Positions 12,401 to 22,610 of a DNA stretch of 64,000 nucleotides are shown one piece after another. The translations under genes and the position numbers were made by a program. Source of the DNA: Drosophila miranda (Eukaryota; Arthropoda; Insecta; Diptera; Drosophilidae); NCBI RefSeq assembly GCF_003369915.1, contig NC_046677.1, positions 21,966,913 to 22,030,912 of the forward strand. Reading direction: 5' to 3'. A model generated the notes under the pieces. It was not told the origin of the DNA, made no database searches, and was given only the letters and a program-made list of their open reading frames with translations. Position 1 is the stretch's first letter. Each line of letters opens with the position of its first letter.

Positions 12401-15400
12401 ATCTAATGATCCTCTATCTTCTTGAAAAACAGAGCAAACCAGTGGCGTTCGCTGTGCGAACCAACGTAGCATACGATGGCGCTATCGACGACGATTCGCC
12501 CGTGCAGGGTGGCGCCGTTTCATTCGAGATCAGGGAGTTCCTGCACATCAAAGAGAAGTATGACAATAACTGGTGGATCGGCCGGCTGGTCCGAGAAGGC
12601 AGTGATGTGGGCTTCATACCCAGCCCCGCTAAGCTAGACAACATTCGTATGCAGGTGGGTCCCCGATCCATTGATCACTGATCAGTAATCACTGATCACT
12701 AAATCGATTCCTTTCGCAGAACCAAACCAGACCCTCAAGACTGTATGGCACAAAGGGCTCGTCGAGCGGCAATCTGGGCGCCGGTGGAGGCCAAGCAGGT
12801 GCGGAGCCATCACGAGGTAGCACACCCCCCACACCTGGTATGACACACATTTCATTCTCCTGATTTCTTTTTGGGCGAGGTTTAATTTCGTATCTATTTG
12901 TGAATCGAATTAATTTCAATTTCAATCTAAATCTAAATCTTATTTATTTCCGCCTTCGTCTTCTATGTAATGTTTATCTTTTGTATCTCGTCGTCGTCTA
13001 CGTCGTCGTCATCGTCGTCGTCGTCTTCTTCCTCTTTCCCCAAAACGATATTTCCGTCTAGAAAAGTTCTCTCTGCAGAACTTCTTCCCCTAGCTCTCTC
13101 TCTCTCTCTCTCTCTCCATCTATCTATCTATCTATCTTGTATCTATCTGTACTTTATAGTACTGCATCTGAATAGGTCCAGCTGACGGATGCAGAGACCG
13201 ACCAACTATCTAACGATGATCCAATGTCCATTGTGATTGGGAAAACTGTTTATGATTTTCATTTTGAAGCGAAACGAATCCGAAACCAAAAAAATGCTCC
13301 ATGCAAAATTCCCGTAATTTCGTAATTTTTGCGTTTCATCCGTTATATCATGCGACATTCATAAAAAGCAATTGCAATTTGTATGCTTATTGAGTTAACC
13401 GGCATAATCCGCTTCTAAATCGACCCTCACTACCCCCCGCCCCACCCCCCAATGGTCTGTCCTAGAACCCGCATGCCACCAACCGAAGGAGTCTTCACCC
13501 CACACACACACACTCCCAAGTCAGCTTTCAATCCGTAGCGAAACACGTTACCCCCCGTTTTTTGCCCCCACCCCTCCACCCCTTTTTGTAAATGCTCCTT
13601 GTTTCATGGACTGCTTGTGGTTTAACTCTAGCATTAGCCATAGCCAAACAGAACACTATTAAATGCACTTAACTCTCTCTTGTCCAACACTGAAACAACC
13701 AACTAACCACGATTATTAAAACACCAACTACAACGCGAGCAAAGATCCCTACAGTACAACACCACGCAAGAAAAAAACAGGTTTGTCTTTGTCTCTCATC
13801 AGATATTCAGCAAATCATCTCAAACGCAGAATCTCTTGCTAGACACCCGCCACGCTAGGTACAGTGAGTTTCAGGACTATAAAACAGGGGCAGGAACCAA
13901 ATGTAGACTTTGCTATATCTGTAGATTAGTTTCCCAAGTTCCACAGGGAATACCCCGCCTATAACTAGCTTGCCATACTCTTTCCTGAATGAATGAAACA
14001 CGTTTACACGTGACTGGCAATTGAGCATTCAGTTAATAGAAAACAGCTGATCATAGACTGCGATAAATGCAAAATTAGCTTGCCATTCTCTTCCTTTCTT
14101 AAATGAAGCTAGAAGGAGTTGCATCATTCAACGTTTACACGTGACTGGCAACTGAAACAGCTGATCATAGCCTGGGCTAACTGTAGCCAATCAGGAGCAC
14201 TCTAACCGGAATCTTAAAGCCGATATCATCCATTAAATAAACCCTCTCAAAGAGTACAACTTGTCGACTTGAAGACCCCCAATGATTCGACTCGAATGTA
14301 GACAAATCTATAAGGGGAAAATGTACCTAATGGCTTTGCTACTCGTATATTTGATAGCAGAAATCTGAGGATTATTTTCCCTACTAATTCCATAGGTACT
14401 ACCTCGCCAATACCTGCCTTCAATTGCCAATCTAATGGATAAAACAGTCTTTAATTAGCCTGCCAGTCTCTTTCTTTCTTGAATGAAGCATCATTCCACG
14501 TTTACACGTGACTGGCAGCTGAAACAGCTGATCAAAGGCAGCCCATCAGGAGCCCTCTAACCAGCACCTTATAATCGTTATCCTCCCTTTAATAAAACCT
14601 CTAAAAAACTACAAATTGTCGACTCGATTAAGTCACCCATTGAGTCGACTCGTTAAACCCTACACCATCCACCATTTTGTACAAAGTTTAACCAAATCGT
14701 TTTAAATGTTTGACTTGGAATCAAGTGTCATATATCCTTGAAACACACTGTAGACCTTCTTGTATCAGTCCCGCGCTTTATGTAAACCCCAGATCGAACA
14801 TCAACCGAAACAAAAATGTAACGAATAGAACCTGTAACTCTAGAAACGTTGCCAAACTATAGATAGACTTAGAGAAAAAATAGAGCACTTCATACCCGTG
14901 TAGCCTTAAGATATACATGCCATATATTTTAGGATGAAACCTCACCCTCGAGTTGACATTACCACAGCATTGAACGGTGCGTAGAACGGTTCCCAGACAA
15001 TTCAAATTCAAATTCCAAAACCCCAATCAAATCAGACACAAAGCCCTGGCACAAAGATCCACCCACCGACACAGACACTCACTCGACACCAGAGGAAATT
15101 GCTCTGATAACAAGCCGAAAAATTGTATATACTAAACACACAGCAAAAAGTAATTGTATTTATGATGATGATGATGGAGATGTTAATTGGCCTAGCAATT
15201 CGTACTGATCGATCGTACTGGCTCTCATAGACAATCACAAGCTCGCTCATTCGTTGCCATTATCTCTTCTCGTCCGCCCTGTTTGCCATGATCATGATAC
15301 TAACGATCAGGTGACGAATCAGATTCCATGGGACCGGGACGTCACGGGAAGACACCGCTGGCCACGGCACCGAACAAGGAGAAGCGCAAGCCGTTCTTCA

Positions 15401-18400
15401 AGAAGCAGGAGACGGCCAGCCCGTACGATGTGGTGCCATCGATGCGTCCCGTTGTCCTGGTGGGTCCAAGCCTTAAGGGCTACGAGGTGACCGACATGAT
15501 GCAGAAGGCGCTCTTCGACTTCCTCAAGCACCGCTTCGAGGGCCGTATCATCATCACGCGCGTGATGGCCGACATTTCCCTGGCGAAGCGCTCCATCCTG
15601 AACAATCCATCGAAGCGGGCCATCATGGAGCGGTCGAGCAGTCGGTCCGACAATCTCGGCAAGGTGCAGGAGGAGATCGAGCGCATCTTCGAGCTGGCCC
15701 GCTCGCTCCAGTTAGTCGTACTCGATTGTGATACAATCAATCATCCGTCACAATTAGCAAAAACTTCATTAGCGCCAACAGTAGTGTACTTAAAGATTAG
15801 TAGTAGTAAGGTGAGTGGTTTCCCATAGCCAGTATTCGTTTAAGCCTAATCGATATCTCTCTTTTTTCGATAGGTTTTACAGCGTTTGATCAAATCACGC
15901 GGCAAATCTCAGGCGAAAAACCTCTCCGTTCAAATGGTTGCCGCCGAGAAGCTATCCCAATGTCCACCGGAAATGTTCGATGTGATTCTAGACGAGAACC
16001 AGCTGGAAGATGCCTGCGAGCACATAGCCGAGTACTTGGAGGTATTTACCCGTTGGATACCTATCGATCCATCGATAACTAATTGATTTTCGATCCCCTG
16101 CAGACCTACTGGAAGGCCACACATCCCGATATTCGTGCAGTGCCGCCGATAGCCAGACCCCTGCCGCAGGAGGCCTCCCCCTTGGCGGATGCGGCACGCC
16201 TCGGACCGACACCGCCAGGTAAAGCCACAGCCGGCCCAGAGCTCGGGCTCATTCTACGGTCGCATTGCCATACTCATACGCGTGCCTCCCCCCCCCCCCC
16301 CCCCCTGCCACCCCAAGCCTGTGAAAGCTGTGAAAATTTTAAACGAAAAATCAGAAGAAAATCAGAATCCAAGAATCCAGAATCACACATTGTCTCTCAC
16401 CCCCCCACCGGCCCGGAAAACCGTTCGAAGATCGGTACCATTGCACACACATCTACATATATATATATATATCTATGTATATACCGATATTCATACGTAT
16501 ATATATAGCCGATTCAGATCAGCAGTAATGCTACCGTTTTCATTTGCTTTTCAACATACTCCACACAATTATACAAATACAATTCTAAAATTTGTCTTTC
16601 TCAAATTCAAATTCCCATGACTGTACCGATAACCAATCGATTCTCGTTCTGGCTCTCCCTCTCTACTCGCCACGCGGCTGAGCAGTAGACGGCGAGGAGT
16701 TCGTCGACGAGCAGGACCCCCGCATGGGGGGCCTGTCGAGCGGGGAGCGCGAGGGCAGTCGGGAGCGCGACAGCAGGGAGAGGGAACGCGATCGGGAGCG
16801 GGAACGGGAACGGGAGCGGGACCGCGACTACTGGGACAGGGAGTTCAACCGAGATCGCAGCTCGAAGGACAGGGAGAGGGACTTGGAGTGGGAGCGGGAG
16901 CGGGCGCGCGAGTGGGAGAGAGAGCGAGAAAGAGATTGGGATAGAGAGTTCGATTGGGACCAAGGTAAATTTCCGTTTATACTGTTTTCCCTTATCATTT
17001 CGTTACGTAATAAGTACCCGTTATCGTAAGGCCAACACTTGGAGATCTCTCTGAATAGAAACCCGTAAATAGATCCCCCCCGCCCCCCACCCCCAGATCA
17101 TGGCATATATCTACAGAGCTTTTGTACATACTCGTATCAAGTATATAGCATATAGCATATAGCATATAGTACATCATACATCGAAGACTACTTACTGAAT
17201 CCTCAACTCTTTTTGTTTATTTTGATTCTTTTGTGCCGTGACACTTTACAGCCTTCACAGCACGTGACATACCCGGTCCCTTTACAACAATGCTATAAAA
17301 TACAGAAACAATTACCAAGACCAACCAACACTATTGCAACCATCAACAGTACAAATCTAAAGACAAATCGAAATTCAAATGGAATATGCACCCACCGAAC
17401 GACCATCACCGACGATCTCTACAAGTACAACTCTCTGAACTACTTCCCAGAGGTTCCAACAACCCTTTCGAACCCTCCGCCCACTAACCCTAGCCCTCTA
17501 AGACTTTCACTTTGCCGAGTTCGAGTTATATTCTAACCGACTAACCCCAAAGACGCACGCCCTAGATCTAGATACTAAACTCAACCCCGAACCCCCGCCG
17601 GCGCTTCTCTAAAGCATCCGACATCCATCGATATCGAGCCACTCCATGAACGATCTTAATTGTAATTTGTACTCGTTTTTTAGTTACTCCGGGCACTGTG
17701 CGCCTCTAAGCACAGGTCACCACCACTCGTTACCCCCAGTGTAATCTCCCCTGATTTCTGTATTCCCACGTTTTCGGTATTCAAATCATCCAATCCAAGT
17801 TGCAATCGTTGTTTAGATCTGGTTTAGTGAGTACCGCCGCAACCCCGAGATGTTTTCTTTTGTTTAGTTTAATGTTGATCCCCAGAACCCCAACACCCCT
17901 CCATCCATCCACCCACCCACCGATCCGTACCAAGCCTAACCGATGGCGATTCCTCTGTTGGTCTTAGATTCCCTACATGCACATTGATATACGGGTACCC
18001 ACTCGTATTCCCCATCCATGTATCCACCCCTAACATATTGAGATTAAAGTTAAGATCCTAACGTAACTATAGAATGATTTTCTTAGACTTTGAGGTAAAC
18101 ATTCAAGTATTATACACCTTATCTCGAAAGAAGCTCTTAAGGCTTTGATTAGTAGAAGTTTACCCTCAAAGGAACTCCTCCTGGACTTCTTTATGGATCT
18201 GTAGACCAATCAGAACTGTTTTATCTTTTCCTATGTTTCGTTTCCTTCCCAATCAAGTCCCTAGCCCAGGTCTGAAACCAACTCTTGAAAGTTTTTAGTC
18301 AAATTATAGAAAGACCATCAAAATATGGGTAATATTTAGCCATCCCGCCCTAGTAACCGCCTAGCAAAATCGCACTCTTGGAGGCCCAAAAGCTAATGGC

Positions 18401-19585
18401 CTCGGCCTCTTGTGGCCCCCTCCCGCCGCCTATTGAAACGTTTGAATGCTTTAGTTTTGGTTATGTTTTTGATTTTTCGTTACACTGATACCCTTCAGCC
18501 CTTGAGGAATCCCTCTAATCCTTGTCTGCGTTGAACATTTTGCAGGAGGAAGCTCGTACCACCACAGCCGGCGCCAGACGACGGCGGGACGCCACCAGGA
18601 GCGGGGCGGTGGCGTCGGAGCCGGCGGCTATGAGCGGGACCGCGAACGGGAGCGCTACGAGCGGCGAGAGCGAGACCTCATGCACTACGATCTGAACAGC
18701 GACGAGCTGCTGGACGAGCGAAACTTCGAGTATCCGGCGATGCGGAGCGGCCCGAGCGGGGCCTCCCACCACGGCCACCTGTCGCGGGGCGGGCGGCTGA
18801 TGGACGACCAGGAGTTCGAGCGGGAGGAGCCGCAGATCCGGATGACCAGCTCCCGCTACGGGCCATCGACGAGGATCGACGATCCGCGCGACCTGCCGCG
18901 CGGCGCCACCGTTGTCGATCGCGATGAATACAGTCCGCACAGAGGTGGTGGGAGTAGTAGGAGAATGCTGAATGCCATGTAGGAATCGTGGATATAGGGG
19001 TGGGATCAGATCGATTCGAGAGCGCCAGGTTTAAAGGAAGCACGCGACAATAGTTTTGATCTAGACATGATACACAAGCCACAGCCACTACCAATACAAC
19101 AGCCACTACCACTTCCACAGCCCAGACCCAAGCCCAAGCCACTGCCGTTGTCACAAGTGCCCATGAGACCGTTCATTCCACCTCTGACCCACACCGGCAA
19201 TCCCCTGCACCCGCAGCCGCACTCCAGCGGCCAGTGGCTGTCCTCCTCCTCCGCCTCCGCCTCCTCCCTCGCCCACACCACCTCCTTCAGTCAGCCGAGG
19301 TCGCGCCGCGAGCTCTATCCGCTGCGACACCAGCCCCAGTCCTATCCCCAGGCCCGGCCGCACAGCCTCAGGCACACCCACTCCTACACGGGCCCATCAT
19401 CCGAATACCACCGCTACCCAGTCCAGGAGACCTCCTTTGCCCATCCGCCGCGAGCGGCGAGGGGGGACCCCTTCCGACCCGTTCAATCCCTGAGCAATGT
19501 CGAGGCTGTCACGCATGCCATCCGCAACAAGATCATCTTGGAGGAGGACGAGGAGGATATCCTCGGCTCGGATCGGTTCTATTGA
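6417..19585 (+). CDS. Ca-beta: Voltage-gated Ca2+ channel beta subunit (split gene)
   Basis: This is the cytoplasmic auxiliary subunit that binds the alpha-1 interaction domain of high-voltage-activated calcium channels and controls their surface level and gating at synapses and in muscle. Coding exons are 6417-6491 or 10543-10662 (alternative starts), 12251-12367, 12433-12654, 12720-12837, 15311-15810, 15874-16041, 16104-16218, then optional 3' exons 16686-16964, 17252-17298, 18546-18982 or 18546-18944 plus 19065-19585. All join in frame with GT-AG borders. The core shows a CACNB-specific GSADS start, an SH3 domain with NWWIGRLV, a HOOK linker, and a guanylate-kinase-like domain with [19 protein letters not shown] and [17 protein letters not shown]. 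This guanylate-kinase fold is a protein-binding one without the catalytic role. Isoform choice and the exact 5' ends are inference. Confidence 0.93.
6492..10542. other. Ca-beta intron and second-promoter leader
   Basis: It holds G-rich blocks (7601-7630, 7780-7799), a CT/CTCG-rich block (8090-8185) of the kind bound by GAGA factor, short GATA-type tandem words (8340-8385), a tandem GCCGTGTGG repeat (9387-9412) and GCAGA pentamers (9822-9846). From about 9.5 kb to 10.54 kb the sequence resembles a long leader rich in short open frames ahead of the 10543 start. There is no other coding evidence. A (CT)n run lies at 10051-10076. Confidence 0.4.
7780..7799 (+). other. G-quadruplex-type motif
   Basis: GGGG, GGGG, GGG and GGG are separated by one, three and two bases, a compact G4 pattern. 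It lies in a Ca-beta intron about 2.7 kb before the second coding start. A second G-rich patch lies at 7602-7627. Confidence 0.5.
10543..10662 (+). CDS. Ca-beta: Ca-beta alternative first coding exon b
   Basis: Forty codons begin [16 protein letters not shown] and end YNKLFTQ at a CAG/GTGCAA donor in phase 0, matching exon 12251. The MVQ(R/K) start is shared with vertebrate CACNB1 and CACNB2 long isoforms, which supports the ATG. The rest of the exon is poorly conserved, as usual for this variable N-terminus. Confidence 0.8.
10663..12250. other. Ca-beta intron
   Basis: AT-rich intron between the second start exon and the first common exon. It ends in a strong acceptor (GATCTTTGCAG). A long open frame over its 3' end (from about 11905) is chance, running through the acceptor into exon 12251 in a different frame. 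No RNA gene or mobile element recognised. Confidence 0.7.
12251..12367 (+). CDS. Ca-beta: Ca-beta first common exon
   Basis: Thirty-nine codons in phase 0 start [20 protein letters not shown] and run to LSQLDKAR. The pattern of GSADS, then Ser-rich sequence, then acidic/basic helix ([18 protein letters not shown]) is the hallmark just before the SH3 domain of all CACNB proteins. Acceptor TTTGCAG and donor AGG/GTGAGT. Confidence 0.92.
12433..12654 (+). CDS. Ca-beta: Ca-beta SH3-domain exon
   Basis: Seventy-four codons in phase 0 encode [18 protein letters not shown] and continue to [14 protein letters not shown]. They carry the SH3 core, [19 protein letters not shown]. The proline-binding face of this SH3 domain is occluded in CACNB structures, and the domain packs against the GK-like domain. 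The 65-base intron before it is short, as in many fly genes. Confidence 0.94.
12720..12837 (+). CDS. Ca-beta: Ca-beta HOOK exon
   Basis: It encodes [17 protein letters not shown] and a Gly/Ala/Ser-rich linker ending STPPTP, leaving phase 1 so that G is completed by exon 15311 to give TPPTPGDESDS. The HOOK linker is the variable region of CACNB proteins and the usual site of alternative splicing. Confidence 0.9.
12838..15310. other. Ca-beta HOOK intron with simple repeats
   Basis: This 2.47-kb intron holds a TCG/TCT microsatellite (12986-13034), a (CT)n and ATCT block (13097-13140), polypyrimidine and C-rich stretches around 13.43-13.58 kb, and a diverged triplicated module at 13964-14660. 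A possible 41-nt cassette exon is discussed under rejected items. The acceptor is CGATCAG at 15310. Confidence 0.6.
13964..14660 (+). repeat. Triplicated intronic module with paired E-boxes
   Basis: Three diverged copies share a CTTGCCA-type pyrimidine-rich start, a GAATGAA word, then TTTACACGTGACTGGCA and, further on, CAGCTGATCA. CACGTG sits at 14007, 14138 and 14505; CAGCTG sits at 14044, 14158 and 14525. Copies two and three also share a tail ending in TTGTCGACT near 14258-14273 and 14616-14622. This is a local segmental triplication inside the HOOK intron. Binding by bHLH factors is inference. Confidence 0.75.
15311..15810 (+). CDS. Ca-beta: Ca-beta GK-like domain exon 1
   Basis: It begins by completing G and reading [17 protein letters not shown], then [38 protein letters not shown], the highly conserved start of the GK-like domain and of the alpha-interaction binding pocket. 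It ends at [14 protein letters not shown]. The long [17 protein letters not shown] segment and the [14 protein letters not shown] segment are near-identical to vertebrate CACNB. 500 nt, phase 1 in and phase 0 out. Confidence 0.96.
15874..16041 (+). CDS. Ca-beta: Ca-beta GK-like domain exon 2
   Basis: Fifty-six codons in phase 0 read [20 protein letters not shown] and continue to [20 protein letters not shown] and IAEYLE. This is the C-terminal half of the GK-like fold and among the most conserved parts of the family. The 63-bp intron before it ends in a CTTTTTTCGATAG acceptor. Confidence 0.95.
16104..16218 (+). CDS. Ca-beta: Ca-beta last common exon
   Basis: It starts [15 protein letters not shown], where TYWKATHP closes the conserved core, then becomes variable ([20 protein letters not shown] and PTPP). 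It leaves phase 1, and every 3' exon listed below enters in the matching phase, consistent with alternative 3' splicing. A C-run of about 19 bases lies in the following intron at 16288-16306. Confidence 0.92.
16686..16964 (+). CDS. Ca-beta: Ca-beta Arg/Glu/Asp-rich cassette exon
   Basis: It enters in phase 1 as [20 protein letters not shown] and continues as long alternating Arg-Glu/Arg-Asp dipeptides with a [18 protein letters not shown] interlude, ending WDREFDWDQ at an AAG/GTAAAT donor. The acceptor region reads CAGTAG, a NAGNAG pair; both sites (exon at 16686 or 16689) are in frame and differ by one residue. Low complexity makes homology hard to judge, but the open frame and splice phases fit a Ca-beta C-terminal cassette. 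Confidence 0.75.
17252..17298 (+). CDS. Ca-beta: Candidate short terminal exon of Ca-beta
   Basis: After a TTTACAG acceptor the frame from the preceding donor reads [15 protein letters not shown] and stops at 17298. It would give a short C-terminus for one isoform. The following 1.2 kb to 18545 contains C-rich and AT-rich sequence without another convincing frame, and would be its 3' UTR or intron. Confidence 0.45.
17299..18545. other. Ca-beta intron / alternative 3' UTR
   Basis: No coding exon recognised. It contains C-rich tracts (17580-17600, 17885-17930) and ordinary intronic sequence. The acceptor TTTTGCAG at 18545 precedes the next coding exon. Just before the short terminal exon, four ATATAGC words repeat in tandem (17138-17166). 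Confidence 0.5.
18546..18982 (+). CDS. Ca-beta: Ca-beta C-terminal exon, short form
   Basis: It enters in phase 1 as [20 protein letters not shown], with a second Arg/Glu stretch ([20 protein letters not shown]), then an acidic and Gly/Arg-rich tail with [20 protein letters not shown], stopping after RRMLNAM at 18982. An internal donor at 18945 (AGAG/GTGGTG) could instead join 19065 for a longer C-terminus. High GC and strong codon bias support coding. Confidence 0.8.
19065..19585 (+). CDS. Ca-beta: Ca-beta C-terminal exon, long form
   Basis: An acceptor at GATCTAG/ACATGATA restores the frame from the 18944 donor: [20 protein letters not shown] continues for about 170 residues rich in Pro, Gln, His and Ser, ending in an acidic tail [17 protein letters not shown] before the stop at 19585. 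The 120-bp intron (18945-19064) is typical in size. The frame stays open and GC-rich for more than 500 bases, so coding is likely; splicing to this exon is inferred from phase alone. Confidence 0.65.
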
Positions 19586-19964
19586 AGAGATTTCAGCGCG
19601 CTCGAGTCGTCACGTCACCCCTTAAGTTTTTTTTGCAGCACAGCACAGATTTGGGAGCCCGCCAGAGGAAGCAGTGCCAAAACACAAACACACACCGCAC
19701 ACACACACGACAAAAAACACCTGTAAATGTTCCATTCGAAGATCGATTCGTTAGCCGGGAGCCACAAACGAGTAAAGAGTGTTAAGTGAAAGTGAAAAAG
19801 AAAGTAAAGAAGCCCAATGCCAAGTGGGGCCTTATGTGTCTTAAATGCTATAGCTAAGTGTAATCAGATTTTATTTAAATTAAATGGTCCTAGGTCTAAG
19901 GTCCTAACCAGGAGGAGCGAGGAGCGAGGAAGGAGCATCATCCTGCAGCATTTGTTGATCCATT

Positions 19965-19988
19965 TGGGGGGGTGGGGAGGGGGGGGGG
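19965..19988 (+). other. G-rich tract in Ca-beta 3' UTR
   Basis: Runs of seven, four and ten G separated by single bases give a strong RNA G-quadruplex candidate on the sense strand of the transcript, just upstream of the duplicated part of the UTR. Slippage-prone, so length may vary between individuals. Confidence 0.5.
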
Positions 19989-22357
19989 TCGCCTCTCGTA
20001 TTCGTTATGCAATCGATTGACTAAGTACATGAATAAGTGTCAGCTTTAATAATTTAGTGAACGTGTATTAATCTAAGTGAAGCCACACACACACACACCC
20101 GACACACACCCGACACACATCCGACACTGACACGCACTGACCTTCAGTTAGACTTAAAACCGATTGAAATCTCTTCGATAGTATCAAATCGATGTCTTAT
20201 CCCCCAGTCCTCTATCCAAAATTGGTATTTCTTCCTCTACTTCTTCCGCTACCTTAGTAATGCTACAATACTAGCCTTTAACTATCGGATAGATGTACTT
20301 CCTGTACGGGCTTCTCGAGAGTACGGGGCCTCTCAAGGCTGTCGGACAGAGGCCGTGGGCGAGTGGGCAGGGGGCCTTGGCCCCGTACTCCCAGCTAGTT
20401 TTGATGCCCACTATAAGCTATAGCAATATCTTCGATCTAGTTACCTTGCCACACCGCACCACACCATATCATGCCACACACCTGCCAATGTACGCACAGT
20501 TCGCACCGATTGCAAGCGAACGAGCCCTGACTGGGATCGATTCCAGAGCCCACTTAGAGGTATAGCGATTTAAACTACCAGTGCCTTAAAAAACCATCAA
20601 ACCATCAGGACACACCACTCACAGACTTCCCCTGCCCTGCCCATCCATCAGTCCATCAGTTCCATATCATCTCCTCACGCTAAAGTCGTATGCGTCAAAA
20701 TTATTGTTCAAGTATTGTAGGTGTTACGAGTATATATGTAAATGTTGAAGTAAACGTTGATCTGGCCCATTCCGAACGAGCACTCCTTTTACAATTCCAA
20801 CCACCAAGCAAAATTTCGTGGACCTAGCGCCAAGCACTGCATTCAAATCGATCGCCACTGCCCCAGAACCCAACCCAAAGTCCAGGACCCCAAAGGGGAG
20901 GGGCCAAAGGACAAGGGGAGCGAGGAACAAGGCAAGAATCTAGTACTTTTTTATATGTAAGAGACTACACACAAAAGGTGATATAAGTAAATTTTTGGAG
21001 AGCTACGCGGCAGAGAAAATGGGAACAAGACTTGAAGATCAGAGCAAGTGTTTCCTGGAGAACAGTGCCGCCGCCAGTTGGGAGTTGGGAGTTGGGGGAT
21101 GGATCGTTAGGTGTAGGCACTGGGGATGGCAGCAAAGTAAAGATTAACCTACGATACGCAAGCACTTCTTGTATAAAGTGGCAAACAAAATTGATCTATG
21201 TATTAGCTAAACTTAAATCAATGAAATATGAAATATTACTTTTTAATATTAGCATAATGTTGAGGACAAAAACCTAGACACGATCCTCCTCGGCCAGATC
21301 GACTCCACGTGTACTTAAGAAAATATTGCACATAATTCACAGAACTGGTATTTCAATATAGATATACATACATCTTATATACATACATATAAAGAGATAC
21401 ACGCCCCCATACATGGACATATATGGAGGTGTACCGTATGTTCCAAACTATAATTAACAAAATTTAAACGGATAAACAGATACAGAGGATCAGCCGGCAT
21501 TTTGTAAGCGAAGCAAACCAGAAAAATAAAAAATATAAAACTATAAAAGAAACTATAACAAATTGTACCAGATAATGTTCAGTGACATCTGCGAAGCGAA
21601 CTTTGATGCTGAGACTTTGTCTGATCTCAAGTGAGGAGAGGGGAGGCGGCTCCCGCACAAAAGAAAATCTTCGGAAACATAGCTTACGGGATAATACAGA
21701 TATTCCACTAATATTATATATATTGTATATGTAAATTCCTCTGTCTGATCGATCGGCAAAACAAAGTTCCAAAGATCGCTGCGTTATGAAAAAAACAAAA
21801 AAACAAAAACAACAACCGGTTTGCTTATAATATAGAGCAATTTTTTTTTGTAATAATCGAATCTTATTTCCAGTTAATAAAACAAAGCCCATACACACAC
21901 ACAAACAAACACGCAAAATTTTATAGCGAAAAAAAAATACTGAAAAATATGCCTATATAAATTATATTTAGCTGTAATAACTTCTCTACTTTTCAAGCCA
22001 CTTTAATCAAAAGCAAAAACCATATTTTTTTTAGCTTAAAAAAAGGAGAAATTTCTATTTAAATTAAAACTGGAAAACAAGTTTAAACGAGGGAAGGGAG
22101 AGAAAAGTTTGACTAGAGCACGCCTGAGATTTCCCTATTCAATAATTCTTAGAAAACCAACAAAATATTATGATTAACCAAGCGAAGCCCCCACTCCAGT
22201 CCCCCCCCCACACACACACACTCAGACACACGAATATCAATCCAAATCGAATCCAAAATTTATATAAAATATTTTATACATACAAAAACTATACATATTG
22301 TAAAGAAAAAAAAAACAAACAGTAACTAAAACAAATCAACAATTTCCAAAAGTTGTA

Positions 22358-22365
22358 TGTAAATA
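22358..22365 (+). promoter_or_regulatory. Pumilio-type UGUAAAUA motif
   Basis: TGTAAATA, a match to the Pumilio recognition motif UGUANAUA, lies about 220 bases before the predicted cleavage site in the Ca-beta 3' UTR. Pumilio regulates neuronal excitability transcripts in flies, but this single motif may be chance in AT-rich sequence. It is kept in copies B and C. Confidence 0.3.
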
Positions 22366-22578
22366 GTTTATGATATTTCAAATTTGTTATCGAATTATTT
22401 AGTTTATTTATTGTACTACCCATGGCATATGGTATATGGAATACCCTGTAAGTTTCCAGCACGAAAGATCGACAGTTCGGGCCTCGGTTTTTGTTGGTTT
22501 TGTTTTCGTTTACCTCATTCAATTGTTGTTCGGAATATGTTTTTGGAAAATACGTAGTTAAATGAAAGCTAAATTGCA

Positions 22579-22599
22579 AATAAAAGCAAATACAATAAA
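22579..22599 (+). terminator. Ca-beta: Poly(A) signals of Ca-beta
   Basis: Two AATAAA hexamers (22579-22584, 22594-22599) are followed within 30 bases by GAGTGTCTTGTC, a GT-rich downstream element. This is the best candidate for the distal 3' end of Ca-beta. Equivalent signals are present in the UTR copies near 32107-32128 and 41588-41608. Confidence 0.65.
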
Positions 22600-22610
22600 A
22601 ATATTGAAAC

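Larger units (their letters stand above)
19586..22610 (+). other. Ca-beta: Ca-beta 3' UTR (original copy)
   Basis: AT-rich sequence without coding frames follows the long-form stop. It includes a G-rich patch (19965-19988), CA-rich microsatellites (20084-20130, 22201-22222) and ends after two AATAAA signals at 22579 and 22594 followed by a GT-rich element. The part from 20228 onward is the start of the tandem array and recurs at 29751 and 39247. Long minus-strand frames here (for example 21464-21916) are AT-rich chance frames. Confidence 0.65.

Noticed and set aside
13740-13780. Possible 41-nt cassette exon in the HOOK intron (GCGAG acceptor, ACAG/GTTTGT donor)
   Set aside because: It would read [14 protein letters not shown] but leave in phase 0, shifting the next exon to a stop at 15490. 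Vertebrate beta genes have similar truncating short exons, so it is not excluded, but the evidence is too thin to annotate.
21464-21916. 150-codon minus-strand frame in the Ca-beta 3' UTR and its copies
   Set aside because: Low-complexity AT-rich translation; the sequence is explained as 3' UTR.
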